Shown piece by piece: positions 10,481 to 21,864 of a stretch of 64,000 bases of DNA. A program made the translations under genes and the position numbers. How positions within the stretch are numbered: position 1 is the stretch's first letter; the number at the start of each line of letters is the position of its first letter. This DNA comes from Closterium sp. NIES-65 (Eukaryota; Streptophyta; Zygnematophyceae; Desmidiales; Closteriaceae), in contig CANXME010000896.1 of assembly GCA_948144175.1 (NCBI GenBank), forward strand, positions 1 to 64,000, read 5' to 3'. Below the pieces are notes generated by a model. That model did no database searches, was not told the DNA's origin, and saw nothing but the letters and a program-made list of their open reading frames with translations.

Positions 10481-11490
10481 TTGATCTCGTTCCACTGCGC
10501 TTCGAGCACATCCACCGTCCTGACTGGAAACACCCTGACGGAAGACCGTGGGTGCCACATCACCCTCACCTACGTGAGCTGGCGCTGCATGACCCTGATC
10601 CAGACGGGATTTGCAGGGACTGCCACACGCCCACCGCCTCAACAATCGCAATTGCCGGCCGCGGCCTCGCCGCCATCACTGAAGCTCAGCGACACACGCC
10701 ACATGAAGAAGGCATGACGGCACTTGAGCTCGAAGTGGAAACAGAACGAGTCTTCGGTCCGCCAAATCCGGAGCCTGGACAGGCACTTCCCAGCACACCA
10801 GCTGAGCGGCCCGAAAGCATCCTACGGGAACGACGCCACGGCACCTTCAACGACCGCGGAGTGGTGCTCCCCTACACGAACGAGGAGTTCCTGAAGGTTT
10901 ACCCCCACTGGCGCGACCCCACGATGAAGCTTACCGTGGAACAGGAAGAAGAATTGGCGCGCTGCGAAGCAGTGGAGCTTCGCCGAAAGAGCATCGCCGA
11001 GGCACTCGGCACATTCTCATGCGCCGCATGGGGCGCAGAGGAAGAAGATAGAGCCTCAAATGAAGGGGGGTGGGGAAGCGCTGGTGGATGGGGAACGAAC
11101 TACATCGGAGGATGGGGCAACATCGGCGGCACCTGGGCTGACGCCGGCGGCGGCTGGGGCGCCGCATTTGGCGGCGAAGGCAGGGGATGGGGCACTTCTG
11201 GCGGCAGCTGGGGAACGTCCCGCGAAGAACAAAGGGGGGAAGCTGAAGGTGAAACAGAACCTCCTGTTGTTCCCCTCGATCGTCCCCCGTGCCTCCCTGC
11301 ACCCGCGCTACCTTCCCCTGACGTCTAGCCGCACTGCGATCCCTAGGAAACCAACGATTGGGGCAACGAACCATCGCCCCCATGTCGCACAGCCTTCGGA
11401 CCTGACCTCGAGCCGCGCGAACCCACCTTCTTCCCCGGAACGGTTCCCGGAACCAACATTTCTCTCTCCGTTATTCTCGATAGAGAATTC
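10481..11490 (+). pseudogene. Element C pol spacer with Trp-Gly repeats
   Basis: An open stretch linking protease to integrase in one frame, with stops at 11326 and near 11350. It contains PWVPHHPHLRELALHDPD and VVLPYTNEEFLKVYPHWRD, which I cannot assign. From about 11070 to 11225 it carries a Gly/Trp-rich tract with about seven WG/GW pairs (GGWGSAGGWG, GGWGNIGG, GRGWGTSGGSWG). Most copia pols lack such a segment. Confidence 0.55.
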
Positions 11491-12633
11491 TTGGCACTGA
11501 TGCTGACGACTCTAAACGACAAAGAAGAAACTGAAGAGGCAACAACGGAACCTGCCGCAGTACCTGACGAGGACCCCGAAGCAGCACGCGCACGCTACAT
11601 GCGCACCTCTGGATTCCGCGCCAACAATGACCTTTGGCTCCAGCGCCTCTGTCACCCCTCGCGCGTGACACTGAAGAATTGCATCGAGGCGAGCGTATTT
11701 GCGCCTGGGGCACTCCTGCGCCCTGATGGCACTGAATTGAGAAGCACAACCCAGCCGCGTAATTGCACCGTCTGCCCCGAAGCTGCTCTAAGCCACCAGC
11801 CATTCCCCTTGCTTGAGCCAGGAACTAATCGCTACCCAAAACTGCACAGGGTGTACAGTGCCTTTCTCATTGTTGGCCACTTCAGGCTCAACGTCGAGCA
11901 GTACAAACTCACATTCGTTGACGCTGGAACCCGCTACGTGTGGGTAGTCAACGTCGAACTCCGACGTAGGGCGTATGAGGCCTTTTGTCTCTGGCTGGCG
12001 CACGCGCAACGTCAATCTGGGGAAAAGCTGAAAATCTGCCAGACACACGACGCAGCGGAGTTTAGGAGCAAAGAGTTGTAGGATTACTTGGTGTAGAAAG
12101 GAATCGAGCATCACATTTCCCTACCCTACGCGCACTAGCAGCAAGGCGTAGCTGAACAAACGAACCGCACACTCATGACAAAGGTGCGAGTGCTACTTAA
12201 GCCATCAAAGCTTTCGCCGACATACTGGACTTACGGGATGCACCACGCCGTGCACAACCTGCTTTCAACCACCGCCATAACCGGCAACCTCTCCCCGCAC
12301 CTGAAGTGGACGGGCACAAAGGGCGACACATCCATGCTCCACGTTTGGGGATGCATGGTGCAGTATCGCGTGCCAACATCAACTATCGGGAAATTCACAA
12401 GCCATGCGCGCTGGGGAATCCACCTCGGCATCAGCCACGAATACAAGGTGTGGCCCATCCTTGACCTCATCAGCCCGAAGGTCACGAATGCGCGTGACGT
12501 CATTTTCTACGAGCGGCTTTTCCTCGAGAAATTCTGTGAAGACGAGCGGACAAACGCAAATCACGTCTATGCCAACGACGGGCATAGCTACGTCACACCC
12601 GAAGACAAAGCCGCTGCAGCCATCCTCGAGTAA
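11491..12633 (+). pseudogene. Element C integrase
   Basis: The GAG-pre-integrase block NNDLWLQRLCHPSRVTLKN and a C..C pair (NCTVCPEA) precede a core with LTFVDAGTRYVWVV and HDAAEFRSKEL. Three in-frame stops lie between 12079 and 12140. Then GVAEQTNRTLMTKVR carries the catalytic Glu region, followed by YWTYGMHHAVHNLLSTTA and the C-terminal LHVWGCMVQYRVP. The order is that of copia integrases. The stops and the replaced first Asp show decay. Confidence 0.75.
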
Positions 12634-12779
12634 GACACCGGGGGCGAATTCGCAAGAGGCGATCGCCACAGCAGCGATGACGATGACGAAGACTCCCCTA
12701 GAGGAGGAGTTGGCGGAGCAGGAGGAAGTAGCAGAGACGCAGCACCGCCAGCACCACCTGAACCGGAGAGCGACGACGA

Positions 12780-13160
12780 CGACGGGCAGGAAGTAATTCC
12801 GCAACATCGCCACGACAGCATTGTCTCGGGACTGCAGCCTCTCGGGCTCCACACCGCCACCTCAACCGTGCCACGTGTCATCGAGCCCAAGAACCCATGC
12901 CAAGCCCTCTCAGGACCACACATCAAGGAATGGCGCAAGGTAATGGACGCAGAGATCAAGGCGCTCGAGTCCCGCGACACTTGGGTGCTCGTCGATCGCG
13001 TCGTAATTAAGGGGGAAAGGATTCTCTCTAGCAAATGGGTCTCCCGCGTGAAGACCGCAGAAGACTGCATGATCAAGTGATTTAAGGCACGTGGGGTTGT
13101 GCGCGGCTATGATAAGAGGCACGGCATTGACTTTGACCAGACGTTTGCGAGTCATATGAC
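12780..13160 (+). pseudogene. Element C reverse transcriptase, N-terminal piece
   Basis: Reads PCQALSGPHIKEWRKVMDAE (start of copia RT), WVLVDRVV, SSKWVSRVKTAED, a TGA at 13078, then FKARGVVRGYDKRHGIDFDQTF, matching the KARLVAKGF...DYxETF block of the family. At about 13160 it changes without a stop into the protease/integrase polyprotein of element D. The rest of C is absent here and may continue at 28156. Confidence 0.75.
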
Positions 13161-13162
13161 CC

Positions 13163-14731
13163 CACGGGCAGATTTGCTTGATGAGGTAAGACCTCCTGGG
13201 AAGATCAAGTTTGTGGCTGCCGCTTCAGGTGCTTTGCTCCCTGTGATTGGTGTTGGGAATGCCAAGGTGATGGGAGCCAATGGAGAGCTTGTGGGGCTTG
13301 GGAATGTGCTGTTGGTTGAAGGTTTGTCCGCTAACCTTCTTTCTGTGCGCCGGCTGCAGAAGAGCAAGGCTGACGTTACCTTCGGCCCAACCAGCTGCCG
13401 TGCAAAGCTTGGGAAGTTGCTGCTGTGGAACTTGGAGGAGAAGAGCAGCTGCATCAAGGACCTATGGCAGCTGCCCATCATCATCCATTGGAAGGGGAAA
13501 CCACCAGCAACGGCAAAGGCAGCGGCAGCGGCTAAAGCAACTGCGGGAGGAGAGGAGACTGCACCAACTGCAGGGGCCCTGGATGCAGTCAAGAAGGTGC
13601 AGCAGTCACAGCAACCACATGGTGAGGTGCTTGCTGGTGTGAATGCGACAGCTGCATGGGCAAAGGCTTCATCTGGGAGTGGTGAGGCCGATTGGGAGAC
13701 GTGGCACGAGAGGATGTGTCACATCAACATCCCTATGCTGCAAAAGTTAGTGAAGGATGGGTGCTTGAAGGGGCTGGAGGTGAAGGGGGCAGCAAAGGAG
13801 ATTGGGGGCTGCCCTACATGCCTTGAGACCAAGTTCACGAAGTTTCCCTTCAGCAGCAGCACAGGACCAGCCAAGGCGCCACTTGCACTTGTGCACATGG
13901 ACGTGGTGGGCCCCACGAGGGTCCCTTCTCTCTCGGGCAGCCGCTATTTCCTGACCATTGTGGACGATCACACACGTGCAGTGTGGGTCTACCCTCTAAA
14001 GACTAAGGGGGAGGTGGCAGCGGCTGTTCTCAAAGAGTGGATGCCAAGAGCTCAAAGGGAGAGCGGACACAAGGTGAAGGTGATCCGCACCGACAATGGG
14101 GGAGAATTCATTGGCGCTGATTTTGAGGCGGTGCTGAAGAAGAAGGGGATCCAGCATCAGCTTACGGTGCCCTACAACCCTCAGCAGAACGGCGTGGCTG
14201 AGCGGTTCAACCGGACCCTGCAGGAAGGTGCTCGCACTCTCCTTGGGCGTGCAGGGCTGCCGGATCCGTTTTGGGTGACTGCACTGCGGCAGGTCGCCCT
14301 TGTGAAGAACAGGGTGCTGGCGACTGTGGGGGACAAGCAGTGGGTCCCCTACACCAAGTGGTATGGGAGTGCACCAGCTGTCAACATGCTGAGAGCCTAT
14401 GGATGCATGGTGGTGTTTCATGTGCCTAAGGAGAAGAGGGGAAAACTGGAAGCTTTTGGGAGATGGGGTGTGCACTTGGGGCTTGCTAAGGATCACAAGG
14501 GCTGGTTGATATGGGATTTGACCAGCCAGCAGCTGACTGTGTCAAGGGATGTGAAGTTCCTCGAGTCCTTATACTACAAGGAGTGGAAGCAACAGCAGCA
14601 GAAGCTTCCTACTACACAGCTGATCATTGAGGCCGACGAGGTGCAGCGGCCTTCGAGGCAAGTGCAGGTCACTGTCTCAGAGGAGGAGATCTCTGGGGTG
14701 ACTGAGGATGGGGGAGAACCTGAGGTGGAGG

Positions 14732-14762
<31 letters not shown>

Positions 14763-14793
14763 GCAGCAGCAGCAGCAGCAAGGTGCTCCATAA
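13163..14793 (+). pseudogene. Element D pol, part 1: protease end and integrase
   Basis: LPVIGVGNAKVMGANGE and LLVEGLSANLLSVRRLQKS are the C-terminal half of a copia protease. GAG-pre-integrase WETWHERMCHINIPMLQKL starts near 13693, with a CPTC pair near 13810. The integrase triad is readable: HMDVVGPTR (near 13895), IRTDNGGEF (near 14085), NGVAERFNRTLQEG (near 14190). A poly-Gln stretch precedes an in-frame TAA at 14791; the same frame continues after it as RPPNRLTYPSFGKPK. So part 1 is intact except for this stop and the missing start. Confidence 0.85.
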
Positions 14794-16534
14794 GGTGCCG
14801 CACGTCCGGGTGACCGTCCTAGGAGGGATGTGCGCCCTCCTAACCGGCTGACCTATCCGAGCTTTGGCAAGCCAAAGGTGGTAAGGGCTGGGAGTGTGGC
14901 TGAGCAGTGTGATGAGGATGAGATAGCACACTGCTACTGGGCAGCCGTTCCTGAGCCCAAGACGCTAGCTCAAGCATTGAGCGGGCCGGATGCTGAAAAA
15001 TGGAAGCAGAGTGTGAAGGAGGAGTATGACTCTCTGTTGGAGAACGAGACGTGGGAGCTGTGTGAGCTGCCACCTGGGAAGAAGGCCATTTCTTCCAAGC
15101 TGATCTTCAGGCATAAGTACGGACCAGATGGGGAGCTGACCCGCTACAAGTCAAGGCTTGTGGCTAAGGGGTTTCAGCAGACAAAGGGGAAGGATTACGA
15201 TGAGTTCTTTGCTCCTGTGGGGAAAGGCACAACATTGAAAGTGTCACTAGCAATGGCAGCAAACCGTGGATGGCGGATGAAGCATTAGACATTACCACCG
15301 CCTTCCTCAATGGGATCATTCTGGAGGAGCTGTACATGTTACAGCCTGAGGGCTTGGATGATGGGAGCGGCAGGGTGTGCAGGCTGAAGAAGGCCATCTA
15401 TGGCTTGAAGCAGGCTCCCCGTGCATGGTACCACAAGCTAGAGGAGACACTGCTGGCTGGGGGGTTCAAGAAGAGTGAGTGTGACCACAGCCTGTTCCTG
15501 CTACAAGAGAAGGAGCAGTTTCTCATGCTCCTGGTGTATGTGGACGACATCCTGCTCTTCTCTGAGTCGTCTGCAATGATTGAGCGTGTGGAGGAGATGC
15601 TAGAGATGCAGTTCAAGTGTTCCAAGATGGGAGATGTGAAGTACTACGTGGGGATGCATGTGGAGAGGGACCTTGATAAGGGAGTTTGAGATTGCACCAG
15701 AGGAAGTACTGTGAGGGGCTGGCCGAGAAGTGTGGGCTGCAAGATGGAGGAAAGCCAGCCACCCCACTGCCTTCGGGTTTCACTGTAGAGCCCTGTGCTG
15801 ATGAGGAGGTGGTGGGTGAGAGTGACAGGAAACTTTTTCATTCCATGGTTGGGGCACTCAATTATGCGGCTAACCACACGCGGCCTGACATTGCCTTTGC
15901 TACATCCAGGCTTGCAAGTGTGGTTGCACGCCCCAGTCATGAGCAGCTGGAAGCGGCCAAGAGGTTGGTCCGCTATGTGAGCGCTACGGCATCAATGGGC
16001 TTGAAGTACAGTGCTGTGCGACAGAGGCTGCAGAGGGGTGCAGCTGATTTGGGCAAGGGGGAGATGCTCCTGACTTGCTACACCGACGCCAGCTTCAACT
16101 CGGTGAAAGCGGATGGCACCAGCATCGGGGGCTATGTGCGCCTGTTTGGAGGTGGTGCAGTGAGCTGGCGCAGCAAGAAGCAGAACAAGGTGGGGCAGTC
16201 CTCATGTGAGACAGAGTACATGGCCCTGCATCATGGGGCAAAGGAGGTGGTTTGGCTGAGGCGTTTGTTGGAGGAGATCGGAGTGTGCCAGAGGGAGCTG
16301 ACTGTGATTTTCTGTGACAATGAGTCGGCGGTGAAACTAGCAAAGAATGTTTGTCTTCATGGGCTGACCAAACACATCAGGCCCAAGTGGCACTGGGTGA
16401 GGAGGCTCCTGGACAAGGAGGTGCGACTGGAGATTGTGAAGACCCATCAGCAGGCGGCTGACATCCTCACCAAGCGCATGGCTGAATCTGAGCATTGGAA
16501 GGGCATGAAACTTGCTGGGATGAGTGTGCATTAA
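14794..16534 (+). pseudogene. Element D pol, part 2: reverse transcriptase and RNase H
   Basis: RT begins TLAQALSGPDAEKWKQS. FRHKYGPDGELTRYKSRLVA follows, then a one-base shift near 15285 just before LDITTAFLNG. AIYGLKQAPRAWY and the active site LLVYVDDILLF (about 15530) are intact. A second shift near 15688 leads to RNase H with CYTDASFNSV, SCETEYMALHHGAKE and IFCDNESAVKLAKN, then THQQAADILTKRM, ending at TAA 16532-16534. With one nonsense and two frameshifts this copy is inactive but comparatively young. Confidence 0.87.
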
Positions 16535-16591
16535 GGGTGCATGCTTGAGCTATGGCATGTGGGATGATGGTAGGCAGCCAGAGGGGGAGTT

Positions 16592-17465
16592 TGTTGTGTG
16601 ATGCAATCATATGCATTCACGTCTGTCTGCCTCCCATCATATGTTCGTGCGTTGCATGCGTGGTGTGAGCATGTGCAAGAATTTGTGTTTTGTGTAGTTC
16701 GAATTTTCTGAGCGTGTTCAAATTTCATTTGGCTTGAGCAGATATCTGAAGTGACTCCTCTGCTCAAGAGCTTTCCGACGAACCAAGTATCGCTTCAATC
16801 GGAGCACAAACAAGAAAGTTACAAAAGTTTGAAGTTCGTATGCTTTTGATATTTGGTTGTGGTGACTATGGGGAGTTGTGGGGTTGACTCCATATGGGGT
16901 ACAGACTTTTGGGGGTTGGGAAATTCGTCAACATCACTGTAGATGCTGCCAAGTGGTTGGGAGAAACCAAACCAGGTTGGCAAGTGTGGCCAAGTTGGGC
17001 AAGGTGGATGGCATGGGTTGGAAAGTGACAAAAGTGAAAGTGGGGTTGCCTATGGAGAAGGGAATTGTGTGGCATGGGGTTTCCTTGGTTGGGGACTCTC
17101 TTGGGACTTTCCCTCTCGTCCTCCTCATCCCATCCCACCTGGTTTATTGCCACTCTTACTCTCTTGTGTAGTGATTGTGCAATTATGAGAACTTTGTGAT
17201 TGAGTTAAGATTCCATGGCAGCATACCTCCTAGTGCGCCGAAATTGATAACTCAGGAAATACTTCACCTTTTCGTAAGATTCAACTTGGAAATTGTAGCC
17301 ACGGAGTAGAGCTACAACATATCTGAGTTTCAAGAAGTTTTGACAGTGAACCTTTCGTCGACAGCGTTTCTTGTGAACGCGACTTTTCTGTCCAGAATTC
17401 TAAGCCAACGATTTTGAGAAATTTAGGCACCTAATCTTCGTAGACTCCGTCCTTAGTCTCTAACA
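16592..17465 (+). mobile_element. Presumed 3' LTR of element D
   Basis: Starts TGTTGTGTGATGCAATC two bases after the purine tract and probably ends CTCTAACA at 17465, where element E coding sequence begins on the other strand. No second copy is in the window, so both ends are inferred. No gene seen within it. Confidence 0.55.
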
Positions 17466-20400
17466 AGAACTAGAGGAGAACAAGACGGCTCTCCTAGATC
17501 AGTTAGAAGGTAGGAGAGCCAGCGTAAATCCTGTGCAGCCATGGCCCCTGCGTAGGTCTCAGCCTCACATCTGGAGCTGAGAACAGAAGACGAGCAGGTA
17601 GACCGCCACGAAACAGAGCCGGAACCAAGGCCGAAGGTGTAACCCTGTGACGACCGTTGCGTAGCCAAGTCGTCAACCCAAGACGTGTCTGCGTGACCAA
17701 TGAGTACCACTGAACTCCGCCCTCGAAACACGAGCCCCATGCTCGACGTACTGCACAAGTAGCGCAACACCCTCTTTGCTGCAACCATGTGTTCTGGTCG
17801 GTGTCTCCCAGGAGCAACATAGCGTGCCAAGATGCTAAGAGGGTATGCCAGGTCAGGTCGAGTGCAGGTCATCAGGTACATGAGGCAGCCAACAAGCTCT
17901 GGGTACGGGCCACTCAGCTCTACGGACTCATCCGAAGGAAGAGCTGAGAGCGAGTGGCGAGTAGACAGAGGAGTGGCCTTAGGCAAGGAGTACGTGAAGT
18001 CGAAGCACTGAAGCACCTGCTGCACCATGTGGGACTGAGTCAGGGTAATGGTGCACCGTGCTTTGTCCCGGGTGATCTGCAAGCCAAGATAGCTGCCCAG
18101 TTCACCCAAAACTGTGCACGTGTGTCTCTTCTGCAGCTCGGACTTCACGTGGGCGAGTCCAGCGGTGTCATCAATGGCAAAGACCAATTCGTCGACGTAC
18201 ACGAGAATATAGAACGGCGGCAGCGAGGTGTCGGTGCGTAGAAACAGCGACGGGTCAGCAGTAGAAGGAGCAAACCCAAGAGCCGCAAACGTAGTCCTAA
18301 GTGTGTCGTGCCACTCATGGGGCGCCTCGCTGAGACCGTAGAATGGCCGCCGGAGGCTCCACTAGGTACCAGGGGGAAACGACCCAGTGAAGCCAGGTGG
18401 GCGACGCAGCTAGATCTCCTCGTGCACGCTGCCCTGTAGGAAAGCAGTGCCGAAGTCAAGAGAGTGAAGCACGTAGTCACGCTGAGCAGCTATGTGCAGC
18501 AGCACCCAAAGAGTGGTCATCTTCGGGGTGGGAGAGAAGGTCTGAAAGTAGTCAACTCCCTGCCGGTGACTGAAGCCTCAAGCCACGTAACGCGCCTTAA
18601 AAACAGGCGGAGAACCCGGTGGCCGCTTCACCTTGAAGATCCACATACCACTGACGATATTCGCCTCGGGTGGGGGAACCTCGTCGACGTAGGTGCCTGT
18701 GGACTTGCAAGAAGCCATCTCTGCGTCCATGGATATCTGCCACTCAGAGGAGTACGGACCCTCTATCACCTCCGCATAAGAGTGCGGGGTCGGGATGTCT
18801 GGTGCATCCGGGTCTCCCTCAAGGGCAAGCAACATGGACACGAGATGAAATAAAGGAGTCACAAAACGCTGGAACTCCTCTTCCCTGTCCTCAAGGACGT
18901 CGGTGCTAAGAGCACACTCACCCCCGACCAACGGAGGACAGACAATCTCAGACTCGGCAACAAGACTAGCGGCGTAGTCTAGACGACAGTGAGCAACAAA
19001 TTTGACAAGCGCAGCAACTAAGGCAGACGCAGCAGTGGACTCAAAGGAAAGGTCAGTGACAACAGTAGCCAGGAGACGAGTGACAGTAGGACTGGCAGCA
19101 TAAAGGGAGTCAGACTCCGGGTCAGCAAGGACAGGAAGAGAGGACTCTGGTGGAGACGGCAAAGGGACACGAAGTGGAGCAGTGGAAGGACGTAGTCCCA
19201 TCTGGTGCGTGCGTGGGACCGCAGGAGGACGCTGACGCGGAACACGACCACTAGTGCGAGCAGCACGAACAGGCGACGTAGGACGAGACGCAGGCTCACG
19301 ACGCTCAGCAAGACCTCTAGTAGGACCAGTGTAGGGAGAAGGAGCAGGCACTGGGGAGGCGGGCTGTAACTGTGACTCGGACTGGACAGGCAGTGGACAC
19401 TCTAAGGAGCAGGACCACTAGAGGGCGGAAGACCAAGAACCTGCTGAAGGAGTACGGCCGTGGCCGCGCAGCACCTCCAGGACCAGCAGGGACAGCACTA
19501 GCACCCTTAGCGTCAGCTCCAACAGCTCAAGGAGCACTACCAGCTGCTCCAGTAGCGCGAACTCCAGCACCCAAAGGAGTACTAGCTCCAGTAGCACCTC
19601 CAGCTCCAGCACCCTCAGCATCTGCAGCTCCAGCAGGACCACCGGAAGGCGAAGCAGCTCCAGCTCCAGTACCTCCAGCAACACCTACTCCAGCAGCACC
19701 GCTAGCTCCAGCACCGCTAGCAGCTCCAGCACCAGTAGCACCACCAGGCCCAGCAGCTCCAGTACCTCCACTACGAGCACCCCCGGGACTCGTGGCTCCA
19801 GAACCTCCAGTAGCCCCAGCAGCAGAACCTCCAGCTTCGGAAGCACCACCAGCTCCACCAGCACGGCTCCAGTGCTGAGCAAGCCACTCGCGCAGCTCCT
19901 GCGGAGAGAGTAGCTCCCGCCGGGACGAAGCACCCGAAGGACCTCCAGGTCCAGCACTTCAAGACTCCACACGAGGAGGCCCAGCACCCTCAGGCTCCGC
20001 ACCCCCAGACTCAGCAACCCCAGGCTCAGCACCCCTATACTCAGCACCCCCAGGCTCAGTACACCTAGACCCAGCACTCCCAGCTTCCGCACGCTCACGC
20101 TCAGCACCCTCAGACCCGGTACCCGCAGGCTCACCACCCCTAGCAGCACCAGAGTCAACAGCTAACTCGACAGGCTCGACTGGGTCTACCTGGGACACAC
20201 CTGAGGGGGCAGGACCCTGAGGGGGGAGGGGGTCTACCGGGTGGGGGACCTGGCGCGAGGAAGAGTGGTTTGGGGGGAAGGGGAGCAGTGTGGTAGGGGA
20301 AGAGACGGTAGTAGGGAACCGACTTGTCAAACGTGAGGTCCTGAGAGGACAGAACACGGTGCGAGGTGGGGTGGTAAAACTGCCAACCAGGCGCGTCAGC

Positions 20401-20662
20401 GGGGAAGCCAAGGAAGACGCAGGGAACAGCACGGGAGGACACCTTGTCCGCAGACAAGTCGCGGACGAAAGCTCGAGATCCCCAAACACGGAACGCAGAC
20501 GCATCGCCAACCTTTCCCGTCCACCGCAGAGCAGGGGAGGTCTCCGGCATGGAGACCCGGGGCTGAAGGTTGATCTGATACACCGCGTACTGAACCGCGA
20601 ACGGCCACGGAAAATGGGGGGCAGCCCCATGATCATGGACGTACGAGCGATGTCCATGACCA
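17466..20662 (-). mobile_element. Copia element E (truncated at both ends)
   Basis: Minus-strand copy of the B/H family. It begins inside integrase at 20662 (MVMDIARTSM), where the LTR of element H interrupts it. It runs through a Ser/Pro/Leu-rich linker and RT, and stops inside RNase H at 17466 next to element D's LTR. The missing 5' half is not found elsewhere in the window. Confidence 0.8.
17466..20662 (-). pseudogene. Element E pol: integrase end, linker, RT, RNase H
   Basis: Integrase C-terminal part LQPRVSMPETSPALRWTGKV and VWGSRAFVRDLSADKV (20570-20440). A low-complexity linker follows (about 20230-19350). RT has GMWIFKVKRPPGSPPVFKAR (near 18640), DYFQTFSPTP and an internal stop near 18415. 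Its catalytic motif reads LVYVDEL, with Glu instead of the second Asp of YVDD (codon GAA near 18190). RNase H has VGCLMYLMTCTRPDLAYPL and SRCEAETYAGAMAAQDLRW and is cut after SPLVLV. It is inactive. Confidence 0.8.
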
Positions 20663-20786
20663 TGTCAGGCATATATGCTATAGTCTGTGTAGGCTGTAGT
20701 GGGGCAGTTCATATGGGTACAACACTTCAGGGTTTACTACTTGTACTCCTTATTCTGCTCAATGCATTCATTCTCGTTTCTTATCA
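20663..20786 (+). mobile_element. 5' LTR of element H (124 bp)
   Basis: TGTCAGGCATATATGC at 20663 to TTCTTATCA at 20786, followed by the primer site TGGTATCGAGC. It holds the family motifs GTGTAGGCTGTAGTGGGG and CAGGGTTTACTACTTGTA. A TATATG stretch near its start could act as a promoter element, but this is not shown. Confidence 0.88.
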
Positions 20787-20819
20787 TGGTATCGAGCAGG
20801 TTCCCTAGTGGGAACGCTA

Positions 20820-21860
20820 CCTAGGGCCCACCACGATATCTTTTTTTTCCTGCCCGTACCGCGCTTCACTCCTGCCCGAGTCGCGCTCTGTGTGCCCTCC
20901 CTACATTCGAGCCGCCCTTAGTGGCCCCTCTCACGGCCCCTTTGGCCGCCCTTACGGCCCCTCGCGCCGCCCTTACGGCCCCTCCCGCCGCCCTCCATGG
21001 CCCGCCGCGCCGCCCTTACGGCCCCTTACGGCCCCTTAAGGCCCCTCGCGTCGCCCTTACGGCCCTCGCGCGGCCCCTTTCGGCCCCTCGCAGCGCCCTT
21101 TCCGGCCCCTTACGGCCCCGTCGCCGCCCCGTTTAGGCCTCTTGCGGCCCCTCTTCGGCCCCGTCTAGGCCCCTTGCGACCCCTCTACGGCCCCGTCTAG
21201 GCCCCTTACGGCCCCTCTGCGGCCCCGTCTAGGCCCCTTGCGGCCCCGTCGCCGCCACCTGCGGCCCCGTCGCCGCCACCTGCGGCCCCGTCGCCACCAC
21301 CTGCAGCCCCGTCAACACCACCTGCGGCCACGCCGCCGCCACCTGCGGCCCCGCCGCCACCAGCGGCCCCGTCGCCGCCACCAGCGGCCCCGTCGCCACC
21401 ACCTGCGGCCCCATCGCCGCCACTTGCGGCCACACAGCCGCCACCTGCGGCCCCGCCGCCACTTGCGGCCCCATCGTCGCCACCTGCGGCCCCGTCGCCG
21501 CCACCCACGGCCCCGTCGCCGTCACCTGCGGCCCCGTTCCCCTCCCATAGCGGCCCTGTCACCGCTCAGCTGCCCAGCGACCGAGCCGCCGAGCAGCCCA
21601 GTAGCCGAGCTGCCCACCTGCCGAGCTGTCGAGCCGCCCACCAGCCGAGCCGCCGAGCAGGCGAGCCGCCGAGTAGCCGAGCCGCCCTTCCGCCGAGCCA
21701 CCCAACAGCTGAGCCGCCCTGCCGCCAAGCCGCCCAGCAGGCGAGCCGCCCTGCCGTCGAGCCGCCGAGCCGCCCTCCTGTCGAGCCGCTACTATTCCTA
21801 CCGGTGCTCCCCGGCCCTCCTTCCTCGGACTGGTGAGCTTACTCCCTACTAGGCCACTGC
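20820..21860 (+). repeat. GC-rich tandem leader of element H
   Basis: Units of GGCCCCTTACGGCCCC, then GCCGCCACCTGCGGCCCCGT (about 21240-21540), then GCCGAGCCGCCCAGCAG-like units to 21790. Open frames across it exist on both strands because the units lack stops. The leader ends at the gag ATG (21865). Confidence 0.75.
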
Positions 21861-21864
21861 AGTC

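Larger units (their letters stand above)
13160..17465 (+). mobile_element. Copia element D (5'-truncated)
   Basis: Contains the end of protease, integrase, RT and RNase H in copia order, a purine tract GAGGGGGAG (16581-16589) and a presumed 3' LTR. Gag, the protease active site and the 5' LTR are lost; the left edge is joined to the reverse transcriptase of element C. Its codons are less GC-extreme than the B/H family, and its LTR is unrelated to either other LTR type. Confidence 0.8.

Noticed and set aside
16878..17188. Possible small gene after element D
   Set aside because: Overlapping open frames on both strands lie within the presumed LTR of D and show no protein motif.
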